Shown: positions 16,482 through 24,278 of the stretch, one piece after another | Layout of the letters: the number at the start of each line of letters is the position of its first letter | Position numbering within the stretch: the first letter of the stretch is position 1 | DNA from: DATAVB01 sp036267955 | GTDB lineage: Bacteria; Actinomycetota; Actinomycetes; Mycobacteriales; QHCD01 | Assembly: GCA_036267955.1 (NCBI GenBank) | Contig: DATAVB010000010.1 | Coordinates: forward strand, 1-64,000 | DNA: 64,000 nucleotides | Direction of reading: 5' to 3' | Notes under the pieces: model-generated | Told to the model about the DNA's origin: nothing | Database searches by the model: none | Seen by the model: the letters and a program-made list of their open reading frames with translations, nothing else | Program-made: the position numbers and the translations under genes

Positions 16482-17191
16482 GCAGTCAGCACGAGCATCT
16501 CGTTGCCGCCAAGCTGGAATTCGTACCCGACCTGTCTCACCGTGCTGTCGATGTGCAGCGCGGTGAGGCGGCCCCGTACCTCCGCGAGCAGTGTGTCGAC
16601 CCGTTGCCCGGTCTGGTCCAGCAGCGGAAAGGCCCGCACCTCGCCCCGGCTGACCCGGAGCAGCTCGACCAGCGCCGCGACATGGAAGTCGGCGTCAAGC
16701 CGGTCGGCATAGGTGAAGAGCAGGTGCGAGGTCAGCACGAGGTCGAACCGGTCGTCGGGAAAGGGCAGCCGGGGGAGTTCGCCGGCGACGTACCGGCCCG
16801 GGTGGGCCCGCACGTCCCGGGCGAACTGCCGGGCCGACGCGCGCCGGATCCGCAGGTGTCCGGCGAGATCGCCGTGGAAATCCCAGACGTGGCTCGCGGC
16901 GGCCGCACCGGCGTAGGCGTTGCCGCGGTCCGCCTCCCGGATGGCCAACTCGGCGACCTCGGCGGGGGGCCGGGCGTACGCCGGATCGACTGCGAGAGCG
17001 CCGGCGCCGAGTCGGGCGGCATGCGCCGTGAAATTGGAGCCGCCGCCGGGACAGTCCAGCACCGCGCCGCGCAGCTGGGCGTCGGTCAGGTCGAACATCG
17101 CCCGGTATTCCGCGAACGACCGGGCGCTGATCAGAAATTCGCCGACATCGCCTGCGTCGCCGCCGTCGTCGTCGTCGCGTTCGTGGGTCAC
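16478..17191 (-). CDS. class I SAM-dependent methyltransferase
   Basis: Protein of 237 aa with a Rossmann SAM-binding motif AVLDCPGGGSNFTAHAAR near residue 38 and a later FDLVLTSHLLFTYAD motif. AGGAGG lies five bases before GTG 17191, which fixes the start. After the start is an acidic stretch ERDDDDGGDAGD. Substrate is unknown; the fold resembles small-molecule or RNA methyltransferases. It is convergent with the HTH-citrate synthase, their stops overlapping in one CTAG, and divergent from rpe. Confidence 0.75.
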   Translation of the reverse strand: MTHERDDDDGGDAGDVGEFLISARSFAEYRAMFDLTDAQLRGAVLDCPGGGSNFTAHAARLGAGALAVDPAYARPPAEVAELAIREADRGNAYAGAAAASHVWDFHGDLAGHLRIRRASARQFARDVRAHPGRYVAGELPRLPFPDDRFDLVLTSHLLFTYADRLDADFHVAALVELLRVSRGEVRAFPLLDQTGQRVDTLLAEVRGRLTALHIDSTVRQVGYEFQLGGNEMLVLTA

Positions 17192-17250
17192 GGGCGCCTC
17201 CTGTGGGAGTACTCCAGCCAGCGTGCGCACCTCGACCTTATCGACCCGCC

Positions 17251-17256
17251 TACACT
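17251..17256 (+). promoter_or_regulatory. candidate -10 for leaderless rpe transcript
   Basis: TACACT ends eight bases before GTG 17265, a spacing that would put the transcription start at or next to the start codon. No Shine-Dalgarno sequence precedes either possible rpe start, which fits a leaderless mRNA, common in actinomycetes. No convincing -35 is visible. Confidence 0.4.
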
Positions 17257-17264
17257 CGGCGACC

Positions 17265-17957
17265 GTGAATTCCCCTATAAATATGTTGGTCGCGCCGAGC
17301 ATCCTCGCCGCCGACTTCGCGCATCTGGCCGACGAGGCGGCGGCGGTCGGCAATGCGGACTGGCTGCACGTCGACGTGATGGACAACCACTTCGTCCCCA
17401 ACCTCACGCTCGGCCCGCCGGTGGTGCAGTCGCTGCGCGAGGCCACTGACCTGCCGCTGGACTGCCACCTGATGATCGACGATCCGGACCGGTGGGCGCC
17501 GCCGTACGCCGAGCAGGGTGCGTACAACGTGACGTTTCACGTCGAGGCCGCCGCCGATCCGGTCGGCACCGCCCGGGCGATCCGCGGCGCCGGCGCGCTG
17601 GCCGGGCTGGCGGTGAAGCCGGACACGCCGCTGGAGCCATACCTGGAGATATTGCGCGAATTCGACACGCTGCTGGTGATGACCGTGGAGCCGGGCTTCG
17701 GTGGCCAGTCGTTCATTTCCGCGGTGCTGCCGAAGGTGCGGGAGGCCCGGCGGCGGGTCGAATCCGGGCATCTGCGGTTGCACATCGAGGTCGACGGCGG
17801 GATCTCGCCCGACACGATCGGGCAGGCGGCCGAGGCCGGCGCGGACGTGTTCGTCGCCGGGTCCTCGGTGTACGGCGCGGACAACGCGGCCGCCGCGGTC
17901 GACCGGCTGCGGGAGCAGGCCCGCGGATCAGCCCACGGCGCGCACCCCATTCCATGA
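17265..17957 (+). CDS. rpe: ribulose-phosphate 3-epimerase
   Basis: TIM-barrel enzyme of 230 aa interconverting ribulose-5-P and xylulose-5-P. Motifs: VAPSILAADF, HVDVMDNHFVPN (usually MDG, here MDN), DCHLMIDDP, MTVEPGFGGQSF, EVDGGI and VAGSSVYG. The start may be GTG 17265 (leaderless, following TACACT) or ATG 17283; neither has a ribosome binding site. The stop codon lies in the left arm of the hairpin at 17950-18010. It supplies ribulose-5-P, a substrate of RibBA downstream. Confidence 0.93.
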   Translation: MNSPINMLVAPSILAADFAHLADEAAAVGNADWLHVDVMDNHFVPNLTLGPPVVQSLREATDLPLDCHLMIDDPDRWAPPYAEQGAYNVTFHVEAAADPVGTARAIRGAGALAGLAVKPDTPLEPYLEILREFDTLLVMTVEPGFGGQSFISAVLPKVREARRRVESGHLRLHIEVDGGISPDTIGQAAEAGADVFVAGSSVYGADNAAAAVDRLREQARGSAHGAHPIP

Positions 17958-18010
17958 TCATGATCGGTTTCCGGTTGCTCTAGCCCCAACCACCGATCAC
18001 GATCATGGAA
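17950..18010. terminator. 19-bp-arm hairpin after rpe
   Basis: Left arm 17950-17968 and right arm 17992-18010 pair over 19 bases with one G-T-type mismatch; the loop is 23 bases. The arms carry CATGATCATGATCGG. The rpe stop TGA sits inside the left arm. There is no U-tract, so it may be a factor-dependent or structural terminator separating rpe from the FMN riboswitch, or a member of an intergenic repeat family. The rest of the gene-free stretch 17958-18365 holds the riboswitch and, at its end, the ribE ribosome binding site. Confidence 0.75.
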
Positions 18011-18124
18011 ATTCGGTCCGGCCGTTGGGAACATCCCGACGGTCGCCCGGATTGTGACTGCTGTCGCCCGTGCTCGCCGAACCCGGCGGGTGCGTGGCAG
18101 ACTCACCACCAAGACAAGCAGTTC

Positions 18125-18251
18125 GCGCGCTCCGGGGTCGGTGTAATTCCGAACCGGCGGTTACAGTCCGCGACCCGCTGGCAGCCAGCCAGCGGTTGAG
18201 CCGGTGAAATTCCGGCACCGACGGTGAAAGTCCGGATGGGAGGCAGCGCGC
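18125..18251 (+). ncRNA. FMN riboswitch (RFN element)
   Basis: The conserved RFN core is readable: GGTCGGTGTAATTCCGAACC, CGGCGGTTACAGTCC, GTGAAATTCCGGCACC and CGGTGAAAGTCCGGATGGGA, closed by a P1 stem of GCGCGC at 18125-18130 with GCGCGC at 18246-18251. FMN binding normally attenuates transcription or blocks translation of the following genes. It lies 115 bases before ribE, so ribE-ribM-ribBA-ribH should be repressed by FMN. Confidence 0.95.
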
Positions 18252-18365
18252 GGGCCGGCCCGGGGTCTCGCGCCCTGTGCCGTGGTGGCGGCCGTATGCC
18301 GCCCGCCCGCGTTCCCGCTCCCTCGCTACCCCGAAGTGCCGGGGATTGCGGGGAGGAGCAACCGG

Positions 18366-18962
18366 ATGTTCACCGGCATCGTGGAAGAGCTGGGCGAGGC
18401 ACTCACTCTGGAAAACCGCGGCGGCGCCGCCATTCTCAGCGTCGCGGCACCTGTCGTCGCAACCGGCGCGCGGGACGGCGACTCGATCGCCGTCAACGGC
18501 GTCTGTCTGACCGTCATCGACTCCGACGGCAGCAGCTTCCGCGCCGACGTGATGGCCGAGACGCTGCGCCGCTCCAACATCGGCTCGCTCGAGCCAGGTC
18601 ACCCCGTCAACCTCGAACGCCCGGTCCCGGCCGGCGGCCGGCTCGGCGGTCACATCGTGCAGGGCCACGTCGACGGCGTCGGCCGGTTCGCCGCGCGGGA
18701 GCACGGCGACGGCTGGGACACGGTACGGATCGAGCTGCCGCGCGAGCTGTCCCGGTATGTCGCGGAGAAGGGCTCGATCGCCGTCGACGGAGTAAGCCTC
18801 ACCGTCATCGAGGTCACCGACTCCGACTTCTCCATCGGGCTCATCCCGACCACTCTCGCCCGCACGACGCTGGGAATCCGGCAGGTCGGCGATCCGGTGA
18901 ATCTCGAGGTCGACGTGCTGGCCAAGTACACCGAACGGCTGCTCGTGGGAGCCGACCGATGA
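18366..18962 (+). CDS. ribE: riboflavin synthase alpha chain
   Basis: Lumazine-binding dimutase of 198 aa joining two 6,7-dimethyl-8-ribityllumazines into riboflavin. It has the typical duplicated barrel: MFTGIVEELG and SIAVNGVCLTV in the first half, GHIVQGHVDGVG and SIAVDGVSLTVIEV in the second. ATG follows GGGAGGAG at 18351-18358. First gene after the FMN riboswitch. No ribD lies in the window, although ribD often precedes ribE in relatives. Confidence 0.96.
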   Translation: MFTGIVEELGEALTLENRGGAAILSVAAPVVATGARDGDSIAVNGVCLTVIDSDGSSFRADVMAETLRRSNIGSLEPGHPVNLERPVPAGGRLGGHIVQGHVDGVGRFAAREHGDGWDTVRIELPRELSRYVAEKGSIAVDGVSLTVIEVTDSDFSIGLIPTTLARTTLGIRQVGDPVNLEVDVLAKYTERLLVGADR

Positions 18963-19597
18963 GCGGCTGGTTCGGCTGGGCCAACGTGGCCGCCTTCACC
19001 GTCGGCTCGCAGACAGTCAAATGGTCCGACCTCGTCGGCAACATCTGCGCGCTGGCCACGGTCGGCCTGGCGGTGCGCCGCAGCCTGCTCACCTGGCCGG
19101 TGCAGATCATCGCCTCGGTGCTGCTCTTCGGCGCCAGCATGAGCGCCCATCTCGGCGGCAACGCCGCCCGCCAGGTCGTACTCGGCGCGATGGCCGGCTA
19201 CGGCTGGTGGCGCTGGCAACGCGGCATCCGGACGACCAGTGAGGTGCCGGTCCGGTTCGCCAATACCCGTGAACGGCTGCTGCTGCTGGTCACCCTGGGA
19301 ATCGGCACGGTCGCCTTCGCCGAGATCCTGCAGGCCACCCACGCGTCCTGGGCCCCCTGGCCGGATGCGTACATCTTCATCGGCAGCGTGGTGGCCACGC
19401 TCGCCCAGGCCCGCGGTTGGGTCGAGTTCTGGGGCGTGTGGGTGCTGGTCGACTGCGTCGGCGTTCCGCTCGCCTGGACCCACGGCCTGGTCGTCAGCGG
19501 CGCGGTCTACGGCGTGTTCCTCGTACTCTGCGCCATCGGAATCCGGGACTGGATACTCCGCTCCCGGCAACCACTCCCGGAAGCGGTGCCAGCATGA
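18959..19597 (+). CDS. ribM: riboflavin transporter RibM (PnuC family)
   Basis: Membrane protein of 212 aa with about six to seven hydrophobic segments and PnuC-family features (WPVQIIASVLLF, YGWWRWQRG, WVEFWGVWVLVD). PnuC proteins import nicotinamide riboside, but members inside actinobacterial FMN-regulated rib operons (RibM, formerly PnuX) transport riboflavin, so that substrate is assigned from context. ATGA overlap with ribE, then ATGA overlap with ribBA. Confidence 0.85.
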   Translation: MSGWFGWANVAAFTVGSQTVKWSDLVGNICALATVGLAVRRSLLTWPVQIIASVLLFGASMSAHLGGNAARQVVLGAMAGYGWWRWQRGIRTTSEVPVRFANTRERLLLLVTLGIGTVAFAEILQATHASWAPWPDAYIFIGSVVATLAQARGWVEFWGVWVLVDCVGVPLAWTHGLVVSGAVYGVFLVLCAIGIRDWILRSRQPLPEAVPA

Positions 19598-20862
19598 CCA
19601 CGGATCGAGTGAAAACCGCCATCGCCGATATCGCCGCCGGCCGTCCGGTGGTGGTCGTCGACGACGCTGATCGGGAGAACGAGGGCGACCTGATCTTCGC
19701 CGCCGAATTGGCGACGCCCGAGTTGGTCGCGTTCATGATGACCGCCTGCCGCGGGCTGCTCTGCGTGCCGATGCAGGCCGGGGCCCTGGAACGGTTGCGG
19801 CTCGGGCAGATGGTCGAGCACAACACCGAGAAGATGGGCACCGCGTTCACCGTCTCCGTCGACGCCCGCGACGGCATCTCCACCGGCATCTCGGCCGCCG
19901 ACCGGGCCCGCACCATCCGGCTGCTCGCCGACCCGGCCACCATGCCCGATGAGCTGGTCCGACCCGGGCACATGTTCCCGCTGCAGGCCAAGGCTGGCGG
20001 GGTGCTGCGCCGGCCTGGGCACACCGAGGCGGCGGTTGACCTGGCCCGGCTGGCCGGGCTCGCTCCGGTCGGCGTGATCTGCGAGATCGTCAACGACGAC
20101 GGCACGATGGCCCGCCAGCCGGAGCTGGAGGTATTCGCTGATCGGCACGGCCTGAGCATGATCAGCATCGCCGAGCTGGCCGCGTACCGGCGGCGGACTG
20201 AGCCGGCCGTCGAGCGGGTGGCCGAGCCGCTGGTCGAGCGGGTCGCCGAGGCCCGATTGCCCACCGAGCAGGGGATTTTCCGGGCTGTGGGCTATCGCGG
20301 GGCGAATGGCGAGGAGCACCTCGCGCTGGTCTTCGGCGATGTCGGCGATCTCGCCGGCGGTCCGCCGCCGCTGGTCCGGGTGCACTCCGAATGCCTCACC
20401 GGCGACGTGTTCGGATCGCTGCGCTGCGACTGCGGGCCGCAACTGCACGCGGCGCTGGCCGAGGTGGCCGCCGCCGGCCGCGGCGTGGTGCTCTACCTGC
20501 GCGGTCACGAGGGGCGCGGCATCGGATTGCTGCACAAGCTGCGCGCGTACCGGCTGCAGGATAGTGGCGCGGACACGGTGGACGCCAACCTCGAGCTGGG
20601 GCTGCCGGCCGACAGCCGCGATTACGGGATCGGCGCGTCGATGCTGGCTGATCTCGGCGTGCACGCCGTACGGCTGCTGACGAACAACCCCGCGAAGCAG
20701 ACCGGCCTGGAGGCGTACGGCCTGACGGTCAGCGAGCGGGTGCCGATGCCGGTGCTGGCCACCACGGAGAATCTGGCCTACCTGACGACCAAGCGGGACC
20801 GGATGGGCCACGACCTGCCGGGTTTGCCCGAGCTTGACCCGGCTGGGGGAGCGCTGCGATGA
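19594..20862 (+). CDS. ribBA: DHBP synthase / GTP cyclohydrolase II
   Basis: Bifunctional enzyme of 422 aa. The RibB half (1-200) has VDDADRENEGDLIFAAE, FMMTACRGLLC and RPGHTEAAVDL and makes 3,4-dihydroxy-2-butanone 4-phosphate from ribulose-5-P. The RibA half (~225-400) has the zinc motif CLTGDVFGSLRCDCG, RGHEGRGIGL and TNNPAKQTGLEAYGL and opens GTP. The linker contains an 8-residue duplication (PAVERVAE/PLVERVAE, 24-bp units at 20203-20226 and 20227-20250). ATG start overlaps the ribM stop. Confidence 0.96.
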   Translation: MTTDRVKTAIADIAAGRPVVVVDDADRENEGDLIFAAELATPELVAFMMTACRGLLCVPMQAGALERLRLGQMVEHNTEKMGTAFTVSVDARDGISTGISAADRARTIRLLADPATMPDELVRPGHMFPLQAKAGGVLRRPGHTEAAVDLARLAGLAPVGVICEIVNDDGTMARQPELEVFADRHGLSMISIAELAAYRRRTEPAVERVAEPLVERVAEARLPTEQGIFRAVGYRGANGEEHLALVFGDVGDLAGGPPPLVRVHSECLTGDVFGSLRCDCGPQLHAALAEVAAAGRGVVLYLRGHEGRGIGLLHKLRAYRLQDSGADTVDANLELGLPADSRDYGIGASMLADLGVHAVRLLTNNPAKQTGLEAYGLTVSERVPMPVLATTENLAYLTTKRDRMGHDLPGLPELDPAGGALR

Positions 20863-21338
20863 GCGGCGCCGGCAGACCGGACGACTCCACTGTGGACGCC
20901 GAGGGGTTGACCGTCGGAATCGTCGCGACGCGGTGGCACTCCGACATCGTCGAGGCCCTGCTGGAACGGTCCGTCGCGGGCTCGATCGCCTGCGGGGTAA
21001 GCGATCCGCTGGTGGTACGGGTTGCCGGGTCGGTGGAGCTGCCGGTGGCGGTGCAGGCGGTGGCGCGGCGCTGCGACGCCGTCGTCGCGCTGGGCGTGGT
21101 GATCCGCGGTGGGACCCCGCACTTCGAGTACGTGTGCGATGCGGTGACCGCGGGGCTGACCCGGGTCACGTTGGACGAGTCGACCCCGGTCGGCAACGGC
21201 GTCCTGACATGTGACACGGTTGAGCAGGCGCTCGACCGGTGCGGACGGCCCGGCAGCGCGGAGGACAAGGGATGGGAGGCGACCGTGGCGGCACTCGACA
21301 CGGCTGTCGTGCTACGTCAACTGCGACATCGCAGCTGA
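20859..21338 (+). CDS. ribH: lumazine synthase
   Basis: Protein of 159 aa condensing the RibB product with 5-amino-6-ribitylaminouracil. Active-site elements GVVIRGGTPHFEYVC (catalytic His) and TPVGNGVLTCDT are intact, and DKGWEA lies near the end. The usual GxFExP segment reads GSVELP. ATG overlaps the ribBA stop by 4 bases. It carries one TCCACTGTGGA word at 20886-20896 in a poorly conserved N-terminus. Confidence 0.95.
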   Translation: MSGAGRPDDSTVDAEGLTVGIVATRWHSDIVEALLERSVAGSIACGVSDPLVVRVAGSVELPVAVQAVARRCDAVVALGVVIRGGTPHFEYVCDAVTAGLTRVTLDESTPVGNGVLTCDTVEQALDRCGRPGSAEDKGWEATVAALDTAVVLRQLRHRS

Positions 21339-21389
21339 CCTCAGCATTTCCCCTTCCCTGACATTCCCATTTCGAGAGGACCTCTCGCC

Positions 21390-22265
21390 GTGCTGTCACT
21401 TGTCCTGCCCAAGGGTTCGCTGGAAAAGCCGACCCTGGAACTCTTCGCCGCCGCCGACCTCGCCGTTCAACGTGGCAGCGACCGCGACTACCACGCCTCG
21501 ATCGACGACCCGCGAATCGACCGGGTGCGTTTCCTGCGTCCGCAGGAGATCCCGGTTTACCTGCAGCAAGGGCTTTTCGACCTCGGTATCACCGGCCGCG
21601 ACTGGATCGCCGAGACCGGTTCGAATGTCGTGAGCCTCGGTGAATTGCAGTACAGCCGGGCCACGGCCCGGCCCGTGCGCATCGTGCTGGCTGTCCCGCA
21701 GGCGCACCCGGCCGAGTCGGTCTCCGATCTGCCGGACGGTGTCCGGGTCTCCACCGAGGTGCCCGAGCTGACCCGCCGATACTTCGACGAGGCCGGTGTG
21801 AAGGCGACCATCATCCCGTCGGCCGGTGCCACCGAGGCGAAGGTGCCCGACATCGTCGACGCCATCGTCGACCTGACCGAGACCGGCTCATCGCTACGCA
21901 AGGCGGGCCTGAAGATCATCGGCACTCTGCTCACCAGCTACACCGAACTGGTCGCCAACGCCGATGCCTATGCGGACCCGGTGAAACGAGCGGCGATGGA
22001 GGACATCGCGCTGCTGTTGCGCGGCGCCATCCGGGCCCGGGGCCGGGTCCTGCTCAAGTTGAACGTGGCTGCGGCCGATCTGGCGGCGGTGCTGGACATC
22101 ATGCCCTCGGCCGGCTCGCCGACCCTGATGAATCTGGCCTCGGGAGAGCACTCGGCCGTCGAGGCCGTCGTCCCCAAGACCGGCATCAACGAGCTCATCC
22201 CGGCACTGAAGGCCGCCGGGGCGTTCGACATTCTCGAGCTGCCGATCGGCAAGATCGTCGATTGA
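21390..22265 (+). CDS. hisG: ATP phosphoribosyltransferase, long form
   Basis: First enzyme of histidine biosynthesis, 291 aa, joining ATP and PRPP. N-terminal LVLPKGSLE, then GITGRDW and DIVDAIVDLTETGSSLRKAGL; residues ~210-290 form the regulatory ACT-like domain (MPSAGSPTL, VPKTGINELIPAL) that makes the long form self-sufficient and histidine-inhibited. GTG 21390 with GAGAGGA upstream. In many actinobacteria hisE precedes hisG; here ribH does, with 51 bases between. Confidence 0.95.
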   Translation: MLSLVLPKGSLEKPTLELFAAADLAVQRGSDRDYHASIDDPRIDRVRFLRPQEIPVYLQQGLFDLGITGRDWIAETGSNVVSLGELQYSRATARPVRIVLAVPQAHPAESVSDLPDGVRVSTEVPELTRRYFDEAGVKATIIPSAGATEAKVPDIVDAIVDLTETGSSLRKAGLKIIGTLLTSYTELVANADAYADPVKRAAMEDIALLLRGAIRARGRVLLKLNVAAADLAAVLDIMPSAGSPTLMNLASGEHSAVEAVVPKTGINELIPALKAAGAFDILELPIGKIVD

Positions 22266-23221
22266 CCCGCGCCGCCGGACTGACGACGCCACTGGCTGTG
22301 GCCATCGGCGTCGTCTCCGGTGTGCTGATCGCGTCCCAGGCGCGGATCAACGCCCAACTCGGCGCCGATCTCGATCAGCCGGTGCTGGCCGCGGTGATCT
22401 CCAACTCCGGCGGCCTGCTGGTCCTCGCGGTCGCGTACGGGCTGCGGCCGGCCGCGCGGGCCGGTTTCCGCCGCGCCCGGGCCGCGGGCCTGCCGTGGTG
22501 GCGCTTCTCCGGCGGGGCGTTCGGCGCCACCCTGGTCGCGGGCGCGGCGCTGGTGGTGCCGACCCTGGGCGTGGCGCTCTTCACGGTCGGCAACGTGGCC
22601 GGGCAGACCGTGGCCGGCCTCGCCGTGGACCGGGCCGGCCTCGGCCCCGGCGGTCGGCGCCCGGTGACCCCGGCCCGGATGGCCGGGGCAGCGCTGACCG
22701 TGGTGGCGGTGGTGATCGCCGAGTCCGGTGCCGCCGGTGACTTGTCCATTCCGCTGGTGCTGACCGCGGCCGCCATCGGTACGGCCAGCGCGATGCAGCA
22801 GGCGCTCAACGGCCGGGTTCAGCAGGCGGCCGGCGACCCGCTGGTCGCCACCACCGCGAACTTCGTCGTCGGCACGGCGGTGCTGTTGCTCGCGCTCGGT
22901 GGTTTCGCCACGGTCGAATCGGCCGGGGTGGACCGGTGGCCCAGCCAGTGGTGGCTCTACGTCGGTGGCCTGTTCGGGATCGGCGTCGTGCTCGGCGCGG
23001 TGGTGGCGGTGCGCGTGATCGGGGTGTTCCGGCTCGGGCTTGCCGTCATCGCCGGCCAGCTCGCCGGCGCGGTGACGCTGGACGTCGTGGTGCCGGGTCG
23101 GTCCGGCGGCGTCACGGCGAGCGTGATCGTCGGCGTGGTGCTGACGTTCGTGGCTGTCGCGCTGGCCGGCCGGGTGCCGCGTGTCCGCCCGGCCGGCGGC
23201 CGGGGGAGACTGGACCCGTGA
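22262..23221 (+). CDS. DMT-family (DUF606/YdcZ-like) transporter
   Basis: Integral membrane protein of 319 aa with about ten hydrophobic helices in two similar halves (SQARINAQLG and MQQALNGRVQQA open corresponding segments), as in two-domain DUF606/YdcZ proteins of the drug/metabolite transporter superfamily. Substrate unknown. The start is TTG 22262, forming TTGA with the hisG stop. Coupled translation to hisG and the next gene suggests a shared transcript but not a shared pathway. Confidence 0.82.
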   Translation: MTRAAGLTTPLAVAIGVVSGVLIASQARINAQLGADLDQPVLAAVISNSGGLLVLAVAYGLRPAARAGFRRARAAGLPWWRFSGGAFGATLVAGAALVVPTLGVALFTVGNVAGQTVAGLAVDRAGLGPGGRRPVTPARMAGAALTVVAVVIAESGAAGDLSIPLVLTAAAIGTASAMQQALNGRVQQAAGDPLVATTANFVVGTAVLLLALGGFATVESAGVDRWPSQWWLYVGGLFGIGVVLGAVVAVRVIGVFRLGLAVIAGQLAGAVTLDVVVPGRSGGVTASVIVGVVLTFVAVALAGRVPRVRPAGGRGRLDP

Positions 23222-23688
23222 CTTCGCAACCCGGAAGCGACGCAACGGCCGACACCATCATCTCCGCTCGCCCGGAACGGCTGCGGCGCTGGTGCCTGCT
23301 CGGCGCGGGCGTGGTGTTCGTGCTGTTCACGGTGGCGGCGGTGCTGCTTCGGGTCGGGTCCGGCAAACATGCCTTCGGGGTGGCCGACCAGATCGCCGTT
23401 TTTGTATTGGGAGCGGCGATTGCGGCCGGCATCATGATGCCGGCCCGGTCCCGGTTGCGCGCCGACTCCGAGAAGCTGTGGGTCCGCAATGCGTTCGGCA
23501 CCCACGAGGTGCCGTGGAATCTGGTGACCGCGGTCCGGTTCGACGACCGGTCGCCCTGGGCCACCCTGGAGTTTCCGGACGGCGATCTGCTGGCGGTGAT
23601 GGCTGTGCGCGCAACCGACGGCGAACTGGCGGTGCACAACGTGCAGGCGCTGCGGTCGCTCTGCGACGCCCACGGCGCCGCGCGGTAG
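23218..23688 (+). CDS. PH domain membrane protein
   Basis: Protein of 156 aa: a short polar N-terminus, two transmembrane helices (~28-47 and ~57-76), then a bacterial PH-like domain (RLRADSEKLWVRNAFGTHEVPWNLVTAVRF and onward; motif shown in part by LWVRNAFGTHEVPW). Such proteins are widespread in actinobacteria next to hisG; function unknown. GTGA overlap with the transporter. Confidence 0.78.
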   Translation: MTSQPGSDATADTIISARPERLRRWCLLGAGVVFVLFTVAAVLLRVGSGKHAFGVADQIAVFVLGAAIAAGIMMPARSRLRADSEKLWVRNAFGTHEVPWNLVTAVRFDDRSPWATLEFPDGDLLAVMAVRATDGELAVHNVQALRSLCDAHGAAR

Positions 23689-23763
23689 TTACCTCGTTGC
23701 GGGGTCTGCCGCAACCCGTTGTCCACAGCCGAATCCGTCATCCACAGATGCCCGCTGTCGCTA

Positions 23764-23779
23764 TCGAACATACGTTCTA
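23764..23779. promoter_or_regulatory. LexA (SOS) box before ssb
   Basis: TCGAACATACGTTCTA matches the actinobacterial LexA site TCGAAC-N4-GTTCGA at 11 of 12 specified bases. It lies 44 bases before the ssb start. A further dyad GTTCAC-N6-GTGAAC at 23793-23810 lies between it and the ribosome binding site. Confidence 0.8.
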
Positions 23780-23822
23780 TTCAGCAATCTGAGTTCACCG
23801 GACAGTGAACTCGGAGGTTCCC

Positions 23823-24278
23823 GTGGCAGACGATCGCGCACCGCGCATTCAGAAGACCGATCATCGCAATGACGTGCGCATCATCGGACAGCTCAGTGAC
23901 ATTGCTGTCCGGCGGACGCTCAGCAGCGGTGCCGCGGCCGTGACCTGGCGGCTGGTGGTGCAGCGATCGGTCGTGCCACCCGGCGGTTCGAGTTACGACA
24001 CGATCGACTGCCTTGCCGTGGCGGCTTCGCCGCGGCGGTACGCCCCGTCCTGGCGGGCCGGTGATGTGATCGCGTGCGAAGGGTCGCTGCGCCGGCGCTT
24101 CTGGCGGTCCGGCGGCGCCACGATCAGTCGTTGCGAGGTGGAGGTGACGCGAGCGCATGTGGTCCGCCGCACCCGGATGAAGCCCGCAGCGGAGACGGAG
24201 GCTTCTCAGTCGGAGTCGGCTGAATCGGAGTTGGCTGAATCGGAGTCTGTTCAGCCGCCGGCTCAGTCCGAATCGTAG
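23823..24278 (+). CDS. single-stranded DNA-binding protein (SOS-linked paralogue)
   Basis: OB-fold SSB-like protein of 151 aa: NDVRIIGQLSDIAVRRTLSSG, a central WRLVVQRS strand and DTIDCLAVAASPRRYAPSWRAGDVI. It lacks the Gly-rich tail and DDDIPF tip of the main replicative SSB; instead it ends in acidic Ser-Glu repeats (SESAE-SELAE-SESVQ). GTG 23823 has GGAGGT at 23813-23818. A LexA box upstream indicates induction by DNA damage, so a repair or recombination role is likely. Its last 16 bases overlap the convergent DUF1015 gene. Confidence 0.85.
   Translation: MADDRAPRIQKTDHRNDVRIIGQLSDIAVRRTLSSGAAAVTWRLVVQRSVVPPGGSSYDTIDCLAVAASPRRYAPSWRAGDVIACEGSLRRRFWRSGGATISRCEVEVTRAHVVRRTRMKPAAETEASQSESAESELAESESVQPPAQSES
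24210..24254 (+). repeat. 15-bp tandem repeat in ssb C-terminus
   Basis: Three 15-base units beginning TCGGAGTCGGCTGAA; the second differs at one base and the third diverges over its last bases. In frame they encode SESAE, SELAE and SESVQ, an acidic tail. Confidence 0.88.
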
